From Planctomycetota bacterium (GTDB taxonomy: Bacteria > Planctomycetota > Planctomycetia > Pirellulales > UBA7805): a stretch of DNA of 6,305 nucleotides. Of the stretch, positions 1 to 5,797 are shown piece after piece. The stretch lies in contig JAUWIQ010000124.1 of assembly GCA_030605285.1 (NCBI GenBank), forward strand, positions 1 to 6,305, given 5' to 3'. The position numbers and the translations under genes are program-made. Numbering within the stretch: position 1 is the stretch's first letter; the number at the start of each line of letters is the position of its first letter. The notes below the pieces were generated by a model. That model saw nothing but the letters and a program-made list of their open reading frames with translations, was not told where the DNA came from and did no database searches.

Positions 1-2
1 AA

Positions 3-86
3 TCGGTCGCCAGGATGGTACACCGCCTCCGCGAGTCAGGAGGAATCTGTCTCCGATCATCCTCGTCATCAGGCGCCGCCGCCTAG
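3..86 (+). CDS. fliG: FliG, flagellar motor switch protein (C-terminal tail, 5' truncated by window)
   Basis: An open frame enters from the left edge and stops at TAG (84-86). The visible 27 residues begin SVARMVHRLRESGGI and end in a run of serines and alanines. The first half resembles the last helix and strand of FliG, where a V-x-x-V-R-R-L-x-E-x-G-E-I pattern is usual, and fliG is the common upstream neighbour of fliH. FliG sits on the MS ring, contacts the stator and transmits torque and direction switching. The gene would lie 9 nt upstream of fliH, with its stop codon overlapping the fliH ribosome binding site. The Ser/Ala-rich end differs from the usual Gly/Glu/Asp-rich tail. Only a short tail is visible, so the call leans on context and is moderate. 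Confidence 0.55.
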   Translation, partial: SVARMVHRLRESGGICLRSSSSSGAAA

Positions 87-90
87 GAAA
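85..90 (+). promoter_or_regulatory. Ribosome binding site of fliH
   Basis: AGGAAA lies 5 nt upstream of the ATG at 96 and overlaps the stop codon of the preceding gene. This supports the ATG at 96 as the fliH start and suggests translational coupling between the two genes. Confidence 0.6.
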
Positions 91-95
91 TCCCC

Positions 96-725
96 ATGTC
101 CACCCTCATCAAACATAATCAGATCGACTCCGAACTCGTTCACGACGTGTTCCATTTCAATGAAATACGGCAAAAGAACATACCCACTCCCAACTTGCCA
201 TTCCAAAATAGAAACTGGGAAATTTCCCAGACTCTCGAGGAAGAGCCTACCGATGGGGCTTGCAGCCCGCGGGAAAAGCAACTTCAAATGCAGTGCGAAT
301 TGCTTCACCAGACAGTGGAGCAGGTTCACCATTTGCAACAGCAATGGCAGGCCGAATCGCATCGACACGTTCTCGAACTTGCCCTGGCAATTTCCCGACG
401 GATCATTCGCGGGCAAATTGAACAACAGCCGGAAATTTCCCTGCGTTGGATCCGCGAGTCACTTGAACTTCTTTCTACGAGTCGTCGCTTACGCATCTTC
501 TTGCACCCCGCAGACCGACAGTCCCTGGGTGCATCCTCCGAACAAATCGCCGGGCAGGTTGCACCAGGCGCCGAGGTAGAAATTATGGTCGATGAGGGAT
601 TGGCCCCCGGGGAATGCCGCGTTGAAACTGAGCATGGCTTGATCGATCAAAGTGTCGATTCCCAACTACAACGCATCTTTTCAGAACTCGACGACTCACC
701 AGAGCCCCCTCTCCTCTCGTGCTGA
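96..725 (+). CDS. fliH: FliH, flagellar export ATPase regulator/stator
   Basis: FliH binds the FliI ATPase, restrains its activity and links it to the C ring and export gate in the cytoplasm. The 209-residue product has a variable N-terminus, a Gln/His-rich probable helix at about residues 58-95, and a C-terminal FliH domain. That domain shows LALAISRRIIRGQIE (94-109), RIFLHPADRQSL (133-144) and VDEGLAPGECRVETEHGLID (165-184). The last stretch holds the family's G-x-C-x-V-E-T-x-x-G-x-I-D motif. Length is normal for FliH. The ATG at 96 has a good ribosome binding site. fliI follows after 52 nt, the classic fliH-fliI-fliJ order. Two oddities: the GxxxG-type repeats found in many FliH central helices are absent, and no tryptophan occurs in the first 40 residues (W41 is the first), although enteric FliH uses N-terminal tryptophans to bind FlhA. 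Confidence 0.92.
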   Translation: MSTLIKHNQIDSELVHDVFHFNEIRQKNIPTPNLPFQNRNWEISQTLEEEPTDGACSPREKQLQMQCELLHQTVEQVHHLQQQWQAESHRHVLELALAISRRIIRGQIEQQPEISLRWIRESLELLSTSRRLRIFLHPADRQSLGASSEQIAGQVAPGAEVEIMVDEGLAPGECRVETEHGLIDQSVDSQLQRIFSELDDSPEPPLLSC

Positions 726-777
726 GCGATCGACACGAAAACAACCTCCTCTTCCAGTCTGATCTTGAAGCTACCAC

Positions 778-2130
778 GTGAATACCTTAATTGATCAACT
801 CGCACGGATACTACCCGCTCGTATCGAAGGTCGCATTTTGCAAACCACGGGTGTCACGGTAGCCGTTGCGGACTTTCCAGTTCCCTTGGGCGCCCAAGTG
901 GAAATAGACAGCTACCTTGGTGGCAGGCTGTCCGCGGAAGTTATTGGATTTACCGAGGATGCGACGCTGCTTTATCCCCTGAACACAATGACAGGTGTGC
1001 GACGTGGGGACCGTGTGCGATTGAGATATTCGACGGGCTGGCTGGCGGTTGGTCAACAATTGCTCGGCCGCATTGTCGACGTGAATGGCTACCCAATCGA
1101 CGGCGGCCCGCCGCTGGCACGAGTCGATCGAATCCCGCGGAATCGAAATGCTCCAGCGGCCGTCTCCAGACCACCGATCGAAAAGCCCTTTTCTACCGGA
1201 ATCCGTGCCATCGACGGTTTACTCACCTGTGGACAGGGCCAACGCGTGGGGATCTTTTCAGGAGCGGGGGCAGGCAAGAGTACGATGATAGGGATGCTGG
1301 CTCGTCAAAGCGATGCTGATGTCAATGTGATCGCGCTGATTGGCGAACGTGGGCGGGAAGTCAACGAATTTGTGCAGCGTGAACTAGGGACAGAGGGCCT
1401 AGCTAAGAGCGTTATTGTGGTTGCAACAAGTGATCAACCGGCACCAATGCGTTTGCGCGCCGCATCGACCGCAACCGCGATTGCAGAATATTTCCGGGAT
1501 CAGCAAAAAAACGTTCTCCTCTTGATGGACTCCATCACACGGATCGCGATGGCTCAGCGCGAAATTGGAATTGCCGCGGGCGAACCGCCCACCACAAGAG
1601 GCTGTCCGCCCAGTGTCTTTGCATTACTTCCAAAACTTATTGAGCGTGCCGGGCGATCTAAGGAAGGCAATATCACTGCATTCTACAACGTGCTTGTGGA
1701 GGGCAACGATCCGCAGGAGCCGATCAGCGATGCACTGCGGGGACTTTTAGACGGGCAAATCTGGCTATCTCAAGATTTAGCAGCCCGGGGCCACTACCCG
1801 GCGATCGACATCCTGCAGAGTGTGAGCCGTCTTTCCCTGATCCAGATGTCAGCGGACCAGCAGGCGGCCGCGACGAAATTCCGTACTTTACTGGCCAACT
1901 ATCGCGAGTACGCCGAATTGATATCCATGGGTGCCTACCGCCAAGGAACAAATCCCGATGTCGATGAGGCGCTTCGTTTCCATGAAACGATGGACCAATA
2001 CCTTTGTCAGTCGAGCCGCATTGCTTGCTCCTTCCGTTCTGCCCGCGACGAACTCTTGTCGCTTCTGCCGCAAGACTCTACCTCCTCAAGAAGGCCTCGT
2101 GAGGGCGATGGGCCGATGGAATTGCAATGA
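778..2130 (+). CDS. fliI: FliI, flagellum-specific type III export ATPase
   Basis: FliI is the cytoplasmic ATPase, related to F1-ATPase beta subunits, that helps deliver export substrates to the flagellar gate. The 450-residue product has the N-terminal barrel domain (about 1-95) and then the catalytic domain. Visible motifs are the Walker A P-loop GAGAGKST (162-169), GERGREV (189-195) with the likely catalytic Glu190, and Walker B LLLMDSIT (247-254) with Asp251. They continue with PPTTRGCPPSVF (270-281) and the ATPase alpha/beta signature PAIDILQSVS (341-350). The length matches FliI. The start is GTG at 778: an in-frame stop at 766-768 rules out anything longer, and GAAG at 767-770 could serve as a ribosome binding site. 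Its stop overlaps the fliJ start by 4 nt (ATGA), indicating coupled translation. An injectisome ATPase (SctN) has the same fold, but the surrounding fli genes settle the flagellar role. Confidence 0.97.
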   Translation: MNTLIDQLARILPARIEGRILQTTGVTVAVADFPVPLGAQVEIDSYLGGRLSAEVIGFTEDATLLYPLNTMTGVRRGDRVRLRYSTGWLAVGQQLLGRIVDVNGYPIDGGPPLARVDRIPRNRNAPAAVSRPPIEKPFSTGIRAIDGLLTCGQGQRVGIFSGAGAGKSTMIGMLARQSDADVNVIALIGERGREVNEFVQRELGTEGLAKSVIVVATSDQPAPMRLRAASTATAIAEYFRDQQKNVLLLMDSITRIAMAQREIGIAAGEPPTTRGCPPSVFALLPKLIERAGRSKEGNITAFYNVLVEGNDPQEPISDALRGLLDGQIWLSQDLAARGHYPAIDILQSVSRLSLIQMSADQQAAATKFRTLLANYREYAELISMGAYRQGTNPDVDEALRFHETMDQYLCQSSRIACSFRSARDELLSLLPQDSTSSRRPREGDGPMELQ

Positions 2131-2612
2131 CGCACAACAGCCCGATGCCCTGGGCGAGACTCTCGAACCAGCGGAAATCGGTACGCAACCAGCAGGCAGC
2201 CCTAGTCGCTGTCACTTTGGCCCAGGCAACCGCTCTGCGAAATAGAATTGACCAAATCGATCTTTGCCTTGCCGAGATTGAAAAGGATACTGACCGATCA
2301 AAAAAAACGACAATTTCTTCTGCTGCAAACCTGGACTACCGAGACAAAACTCGCCAACAACTGCTCCAGGACCAGAAGACGCTCCTGCAGGAAGAACAGC
2401 GGACATTAGCCGAGTTGGCATTGCAAAGAAGCAAGCTCTGCAAGACCCAACAAGAGGTCCAGATTATCGACCATCTGGAGAAAAATCATCTCCTGACCGA
2501 GAGTCGGAAGCAAGCAGCGCAGGAAGTGCGCGCAGCAGATGATTTAGTCAGCCAGCGGGCACACCGCATAGCACAACTTCGCGGATCCTCTCCAACAGCC
2601 CCTCTGGGGTGA
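2127..2612 (+). CDS. fliJ: FliJ, flagellar export chaperone/ATPase stalk
   Basis: FliJ is a small antiparallel coiled-coil protein that inserts into the FliI hexamer like the gamma stalk of F1-ATPase. It recycles chaperones and links the ATPase to FlhA. The 161-residue product is almost entirely helical and rich in Gln, Glu, Lys and Leu. One predicted coil runs over about residues 15-58 and a second over about 75-152, with a short polar loop (KKTTISSAANLDY) between or next to them. The segment TQQEVQIIDHLEKN (107-120) resembles the FliJ core, where a glutamate-leucine-glutamate-lysine patch is usual. Sequence conservation in this family is low, so position right after fliI, size and coil content carry the call. 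The ATG at 2127 overlaps the fliI stop as ATGA; Met7 (2145) is a possible alternative. An eight-A run (2300-2307) lies inside the gene. Confidence 0.85.
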   Translation: MTHNSPMPWARLSNQRKSVRNQQAALVAVTLAQATALRNRIDQIDLCLAEIEKDTDRSKKTTISSAANLDYRDKTRQQLLQDQKTLLQEEQRTLAELALQRSKLCKTQQEVQIIDHLEKNHLLTESRKQAAQEVRAADDLVSQRAHRIAQLRGSSPTAPLG

Positions 2613-2734
2613 CTTGGGCTTGATTCGACGGATCGCTTCTAGGACACTACCCGCCCGCGCTCGGCAGAGAATTCCGGTGTTGTACCACAGCATCGAATTG
2701 CTGGCAGCTAAGTCTCCACAACAACGACCCGGCT
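2613..2734 (+). other. Intergenic gap between fliJ and fliN, no recognised gene
   Basis: This is the largest non-coding gap in the window, 122 nt. The frame of the following fliN is open back to a TGA at 2621-2623, but it contains no ATG, GTG or TTG before 2735, so no credible N-terminal extension can be started. Short arms AATTC (2670-2674) and GAATT (2695-2699) could pair around a long loop, which is weak. I see no rho-independent terminator and no convincing promoter. In many flagellar clusters, hook and motor genes sit between fliJ and fliN, so the gap marks the point where this cluster departs from that layout. Confidence 0.5.
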
Positions 2735-2977
2735 ATGAATGATACGAGCGCAAGTCGATTGAATGTCTGCATTGAGCTTGGCCGGGCCCAACTAGAATCC
2801 ATCCCGGATCAAGAGATCCAGGTCGGCACGACAGTCATTCTAGACCAGACGGTAGACGAACCAGTCCACGTATTTGCTGACAAAACACTCGTCGCACGAG
2901 GAGAAATCGTCATTATTGACAATCGATTTTGTGTCCGCATTACGGATGTTATTGCGCACGTGGATGCGATTGTCTAA
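2735..2977 (+). CDS. fliN: FliN, minimal C-ring switch protein (SpoA domain only)
   Basis: FliN forms the base of the cytoplasmic C ring, binds FliH and helps dock the export ATPase and switch rotation. The 80-residue product is essentially one SpoA (surface presentation of antigens) domain. It shows LNVCIELGRAQL (9-20), VGTTVILDQ (30-38), EPVHVFADKTLVARGEIVII (42-61) and NRFCVRITDVI (63-73). These match the family pattern of L-G, G-S-V-(I/V)-x-L-D, E-P-V, L-(I/V)-A-x-G-E-(I/V) and F-G-V-R-(I/V)-T. The glycine of the last motif is cysteine here (Cys66). Enteric FliN is near 137 residues, so the usual N-terminal extension is missing. No Shine-Dalgarno sequence precedes the ATG, but no other start exists in the open frame. 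A FliM C-terminal fragment or an injectisome SctQ-like protein is possible but less likely next to fliO-fliP. Confidence 0.85.
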   Translation: MNDTSASRLNVCIELGRAQLESIPDQEIQVGTTVILDQTVDEPVHVFADKTLVARGEIVIIDNRFCVRITDVIAHVDAIV

Positions 2978-3033
2978 TGCGGAAACTAATCGGTAGGGGG
3001 AGTTCACTATTGCCCTGGCATAACGGCAATTAG
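2977..3033 (+). CDS. Possible 18-codon mini-ORF bridging fliN and fliO
   Basis: The fliN stop (TAA, 2975-2977) shares its last A with an ATG at 2977-2979, giving TAATG. The frame encodes MRKLIGRGSSLLPWHNGN and stops at TAG (3031-3033), inside the start of the fliO ribosome binding site. A small hairpin lies near its 3' end. Re-initiating ribosomes could pass from fliN through this mini-ORF to the fliO start, opening the hairpin on the way. The peptide matches no family I recognise. A chance open frame of this length is entirely possible, so this is a candidate coupling element only. Confidence 0.25.
   Translation: MRKLIGRGSSLLPWHNGN
3009..3030 (+). repeat. Short inverted repeat upstream of fliO
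   Basis: ATTGCC (3009-3014) and GGCAAT (3025-3030) are perfect 6-bp inverted arms around a 10-nt loop. The 3' arm ends one base before the fliO ribosome binding site. There is no T-tract, so it is not a rho-independent terminator. It could modulate fliO translation or be coincidence. Confidence 0.3.
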
Positions 3034-3038
3034 GAAAG
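3032..3038 (+). promoter_or_regulatory. Ribosome binding site of fliO
   Basis: AGGAAAG ends 7 nt before the ATG at 3046, the clearest Shine-Dalgarno sequence in the second half of the block. It fixes the fliO start and lies directly behind the short hairpin and over the stop of the mini-ORF. Confidence 0.6.
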
Positions 3039-3045
3039 AACCAAC

Positions 3046-3729
3046 ATGCTCCTGACTTTGCAGCGGTGGATTGGGTGCTTTGCAATACTCGCTGTCTCTG
3101 CGGAAATGGCTGCTGCCGTTGAGCCGAATCGTGCGCATGCACCAGCAACGTATGAACAGCCCGTAAAAGACGAAATAGGCATCGTCGCTGAGGCGATTTC
3201 GACGGATCCGTCCACATCCGCTAAATCGGATCTGGCAGAGACACCTTTACCGTTGGTACGTACTCAACTCCCCAACACCCCTGCGCCACCGACCACCCCA
3301 ACTGAGAGTCCCGTTTTAAAAACCGTTGGCAGTCTTGCTGTGGTCATAGGGGTTTTTGCCGTTATCGTTTATTTCATGCGACGAACGAATGGCTCAACTG
3401 GGCAGATACTGCCCTCAGAAGTCCTGAAGGTGCTTGGCCGCGTTTCGCTCAACAATCGACATTACGTGCAACTCCTACGTCTCGGCGACCGCTTGTTATT
3501 AATCGCCGTATCGGCCAGCGGGTCCCAAACACTGACCGAAATCACCGAACCGGAAGAATTGGAACGCCTCTCGAGTGCCTGCAGCAATCAGCAGGGTCGT
3601 GCAGTCAGTCTGCGGAACGCTCTCTTCGCGGCAATCCCCTCGCGACGGACCCCACGCCAAGATCATTTTGGCGATACAGGACGTGCAAGCCAATCGGATT
3701 CCGAATACCTGGGATCTCGCCATGCCTGA
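3046..3729 (+). CDS. fliO: FliO, flagellar export gate assembly protein
   Basis: FliO is a single-span membrane protein that helps assemble and stabilise the FliP pore complex. The 227-residue product begins with a likely Sec signal peptide (hydrophobic about 9-24, possible cleavage after AAA at 22-24). A Pro/Thr/Ser-rich stretch follows (about 25-92), then a transmembrane helix ([21 protein letters not shown], read in two parts, about 93-113). The cytoplasmic FliO domain shows [16 protein letters not shown] (122-137), [16 protein letters not shown] (140-155) and [13 protein letters not shown] (163-175). The final 50 or so residues are charged and show no recognised motif. The start is supported by a good ribosome binding site. 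The gene overlaps fliP by 8 nt. The arrangement of signal peptide, periplasmic linker and internal helix is longer than enteric FliO (about 125 residues). Confidence 0.88.
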   Translation: MLLTLQRWIGCFAILAVSAEMAAAVEPNRAHAPATYEQPVKDEIGIVAEAISTDPSTSAKSDLAETPLPLVRTQLPNTPAPPTTPTESPVLKTVGSLAVVIGVFAVIVYFMRRTNGSTGQILPSEVLKVLGRVSLNNRHYVQLLRLGDRLLLIAVSASGSQTLTEITEPEELERLSSACSNQQGRAVSLRNALFAAIPSRRTPRQDHFGDTGRASQSDSEYLGSRHA

Positions 3730-4573
3730 CGCCCCATTTTCGCATCCGAGCAAGACCTGTCTCGGTAAAACCGCACAGGCCTTAGGACCGATGGTCGTCC
3801 TGGCAATCTTATTCTTGCTTCCGCCATCCGTGTCCCATGCACAAGAAATCGATACTGCGTATCGCCCGGGCCAAGGGGCAAGCACCATGCCGGAGCAACT
3901 TTTTCAGTGGATCACACCCGACAAATTGGATGGAACGCTGCAGACACTTTTGCTGTTGGGAATTGTGAGCCTGGCTCCAGCAATTTTCCTGATGACCACC
4001 TGCTTTGTCCGCATTATGGTTGTCCTGGGCCTGCTACGGGCTGCACTCGGCATCCAGTCTTTGCCTTCTACCCAGGTCATCACATCGCTGGCACTCTTCA
4101 TGTCGCTAGCCCTCATGAGCCCTGTCTGGAAACAGGTTTACGATCAAGGGATTGCTCCTTACACCGAGCGTGAAAAAACGCTCGATGAGGCGTGGACATC
4201 CGGCATTCAACCTGTCCGCCGCTTCATGAGTCTGCAAATTGAGGCCACTGGCAATCAGGATGATATCTGGCTGTTTTTAAAGTACATGCCACAATCCCAG
4301 GCCCCGGAAAATTACGAAGACGTTCCACTCTCCGCCCTCCTGCCTGCCTTCATGCTCAGTGAATTGAAAACCGCATTCCTGATCGGATTTCAAATTTTTA
4401 TTCCTTTCCTAATTCTTGATATGGTTGTTGCGAGTGTCACGCTCTCCATGGGTATGGTCATGGTGCCGCCCGCGCTACTCTCACTGCCTTTTAAACTGTT
4501 GCTATTTGTTCTCGTGGATGGCTGGCAGTTAATCGTCGGCATGTTGATGCAGAGTTTTCAGCCATTTTTATAA
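3722..4573 (+). CDS. fliP: FliP, flagellar export gate pore protein
   Basis: FliP forms, as a pentamer with FliQ and FliR, the helical export pore inside the MS ring. The 283-residue product starts with a Sec signal sequence (hydrophobic about 22-37, likely cleavage SHA/QE at 40/41). The core shows the first FliP signature, [20 protein letters not shown] (91-110), followed by IQSLP. The second holds [19 protein letters not shown] (211-229), then [20 protein letters not shown] (231-250). Helices at about 75-100, 117-135, 205-235 and 255-275 fit the family. I chose the ATG at 3722, although the frame is open from further upstream, because it places the signal sequence correctly and gives a normal length; it overlaps the fliO end by 8 nt. 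In the pore-lining loop, enteric FliP has three successive methionines (GMMMVPP); here the middle one is valine. Confidence 0.96.
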   Translation: MPDAPFSHPSKTCLGKTAQALGPMVVLAILFLLPPSVSHAQEIDTAYRPGQGASTMPEQLFQWITPDKLDGTLQTLLLLGIVSLAPAIFLMTTCFVRIMVVLGLLRAALGIQSLPSTQVITSLALFMSLALMSPVWKQVYDQGIAPYTEREKTLDEAWTSGIQPVRRFMSLQIEATGNQDDIWLFLKYMPQSQAPENYEDVPLSALLPAFMLSELKTAFLIGFQIFIPFLILDMVVASVTLSMGMVMVPPALLSLPFKLLLFVLVDGWQLIVGMLMQSFQPFL

Positions 4574-4623
4574 TTACCAATAGCGGCTCATCAGGCCGAT
4601 CAATCAAACACTCCGTTCTTTCT

Positions 4624-4890
4624 ATGTCTCCTGAAAATGCCATCGATATCAGTCGCGAGGCAATCATGATGATGCTTCTTACCAGTGCGCCGATCTTAGT
4701 GACCGGACTGCTCGTTGGTCTTTTGACTGGTATTTTTCAAGCGGTGACACAAATTCACGAGCAGGCGATTTCCTTTATTCCAAAAATTGTTGCGGTAGTA
4801 CTCGTTGTAAGCCTGCTGCTGCCCTGGCTCGTCAATAAGCTTGTACAGTATTCAGTAGATTTAATTTCAGGGATCCCGACGAACCTCTGA
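4624..4890 (+). CDS. fliQ: FliQ, flagellar export gate protein
   Basis: FliQ packs around the FliP-FliR pore, four copies per gate, in the inner membrane. The 88-residue product is the usual size and shows two membrane helices, about 17-37 (MLLTSAPILVTGLLVGLLTGI read across) and about 53-73. Between them is the conserved turn with FQAVTQIHEQAISFIPKI (38-55), which matches the family pattern Q-A-x-T-Q-I-x-E-Q-x-L-x-F-x-P-K. It lies 50 nt after fliP and 77 nt before fliR, the standard order. No Shine-Dalgarno sequence is visible before the ATG (the preceding bases are pyrimidine-rich), but the N-terminal sequence MSPENAIDISREA is typical of FliQ, so the start is secure. Confidence 0.96.
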   Translation: MSPENAIDISREAIMMMLLTSAPILVTGLLVGLLTGIFQAVTQIHEQAISFIPKIVAVVLVVSLLLPWLVNKLVQYSVDLISGIPTNL

Positions 4891-4967
4891 TCTTCTCTGT
4901 TTTTCTATTGCGTGTCGAATTCATTTGGCTCTAACGAAACACCCTAGGCGACACACTGCCTGATCCA

Positions 4968-5735
4968 ATGCAATTGCTTTTATCTTTATATTTCGGGAAG
5001 CTCGTTGTCTTTGCGATGGTACTCTCCCGTATCGCCGCAATGACGATGCTGGTTCCCATCTTTGGATCGCGAACTCTCCCCCTGCACCTGCGCATCATGA
5101 TCGCCGTTGTGCTGTCCGTTCTGGTGGCACCAATCCAGTGGCAGGTTGGCGTCGCCATCCCATCGAATCACGAAATTCTAGTCGGACTGCTGGTGAATAT
5201 CCTGATTGGAGCGAGCCTTGGGCTGGCCGTGATGGCCCTCTTTTCAGGATTCACCTTGGCTGGCGGACTGATTGCCCAAAGCGGTATGGCAATCACACCG
5301 GCACAAAGTGCGGACCCCCTCTCTCCGCATTCTCCGGTAACAGTACGTATTTTACAGGTCTTGGCATTGGCAATCTTTGTTGCTCTGGGCGGACATCGAC
5401 TCCTGATGATGTCCATCCTTGACTCCTTTCAAGCATTGCCCGCGACCGGGACCGCACTGCCCGGAGGCATGCTCGAGACCATAACCCGTTTGCTTAGTGA
5501 AAGTTTTCGCATGGCTGTCCGTGTTGCGGCCCCCGTGGTTACCGCCGTCCTGGCCGCAACTCTCCTAATTGGTCTTGCCAGTCGGGCAATTCCTCAGCTC
5601 AACAGTTTTACCATGGGGTTTACCGTGAACCTCTGGGTGACCTTCCTCGGATTGCTCTTTTCTTTAGCTGCAATCGGCCATCTATTTGGCGACAAGGTCA
5701 CCCATTTTATTTCAATCTGGCAACAAAGTTTTTAA
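4968..5735 (+). CDS. fliR: FliR, flagellar export gate protein
   Basis: FliR completes the FliP5-FliQ4-FliR1 export pore in the inner membrane. The 255-residue product is hydrophobic, with about six helical spans. Family features are SRIAAMTMLVPIFGSRTLP (20-38), the Gly-rich LLVNILIGASLGLAVMALF (74-92), and AGGLIAQSGMAITPAQSADP (98-117) with its Q-x-G and DP residues. GGHR follows (141-144), then IPQLNSFTMGFTVNLW (208-223), where P-Q-x-N-x-F-x-x-G is the most conserved FliR motif. Length is normal. The ATG at 4968 has no Shine-Dalgarno sequence, but a FliR-like start (L-x-x-F-x-x-V-L-x-R) follows at once. The order fliQ-fliR-flhB is standard. Injectisome SctT shares the fold, but the FliO and FliH neighbours make this flagellar. 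Confidence 0.95.
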   Translation: MQLLLSLYFGKLVVFAMVLSRIAAMTMLVPIFGSRTLPLHLRIMIAVVLSVLVAPIQWQVGVAIPSNHEILVGLLVNILIGASLGLAVMALFSGFTLAGGLIAQSGMAITPAQSADPLSPHSPVTVRILQVLALAIFVALGGHRLLMMSILDSFQALPATGTALPGGMLETITRLLSESFRMAVRVAAPVVTAVLAATLLIGLASRAIPQLNSFTMGFTVNLWVTFLGLLFSLAAIGHLFGDKVTHFISIWQQSF

Positions 5736-5790
5736 AAAGTGCCTGCTTGTTCATTTGAGTAACATGGGAAGTCAGCATTCGTTCGCGAGT

Positions 5791-5794
5791 GGAG
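5791..5794 (+). promoter_or_regulatory. Closely spaced ribosome binding site of flhB
   Basis: GGAG lies only 3 nt before the ATG at 5798, closer than usual. An in-frame GTG at 5789 is a possible alternative start that would add three residues; the family N-terminus cannot separate the two. Confidence 0.35.
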
Positions 5795-5797
5795 ATC

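Noticed and set aside
69..425. Long open frame on the - strand opposite fliH
   Set aside because: No recognisable motif, and it lies fully opposite a well-supported fliH; typical shadow frame.
3575..3721. FliP N-terminal extension from an upstream in-frame ATG at 3575
   Set aside because: It would put about 49 residues ahead of a clear signal sequence and overlap fliO by about 155 nt; the ATG at 3722 gives a normal signal peptide and length.
4580..4604. Hairpin CGGC/GCCG between fliP and fliQ as terminator
   Set aside because: A 4-bp stem with no following T-run cannot be a credible terminator, and the operon clearly continues.
4898..4940. Possible promoter TTGCGT ... TCTAAC before fliR
   Set aside because: Poor match to the -10 consensus and short spacing; the gene sits in the middle of a conserved gate operon.
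4912..4954. Inverted arms GTGTCG and CGACAC between fliQ and fliR
   Set aside because: Only 6 bp separated by about 31 nt, with no T-tract or binding-site pattern; likely chance.
778..5735. Injectisome (virulence type III secretion) cluster instead of a flagellar one
   Set aside because: FliI, FliN and FliP/Q/R have injectisome relatives, but FliO has no injectisome counterpart, and the FliH, FliJ and FlhB motifs fit the flagellar families.
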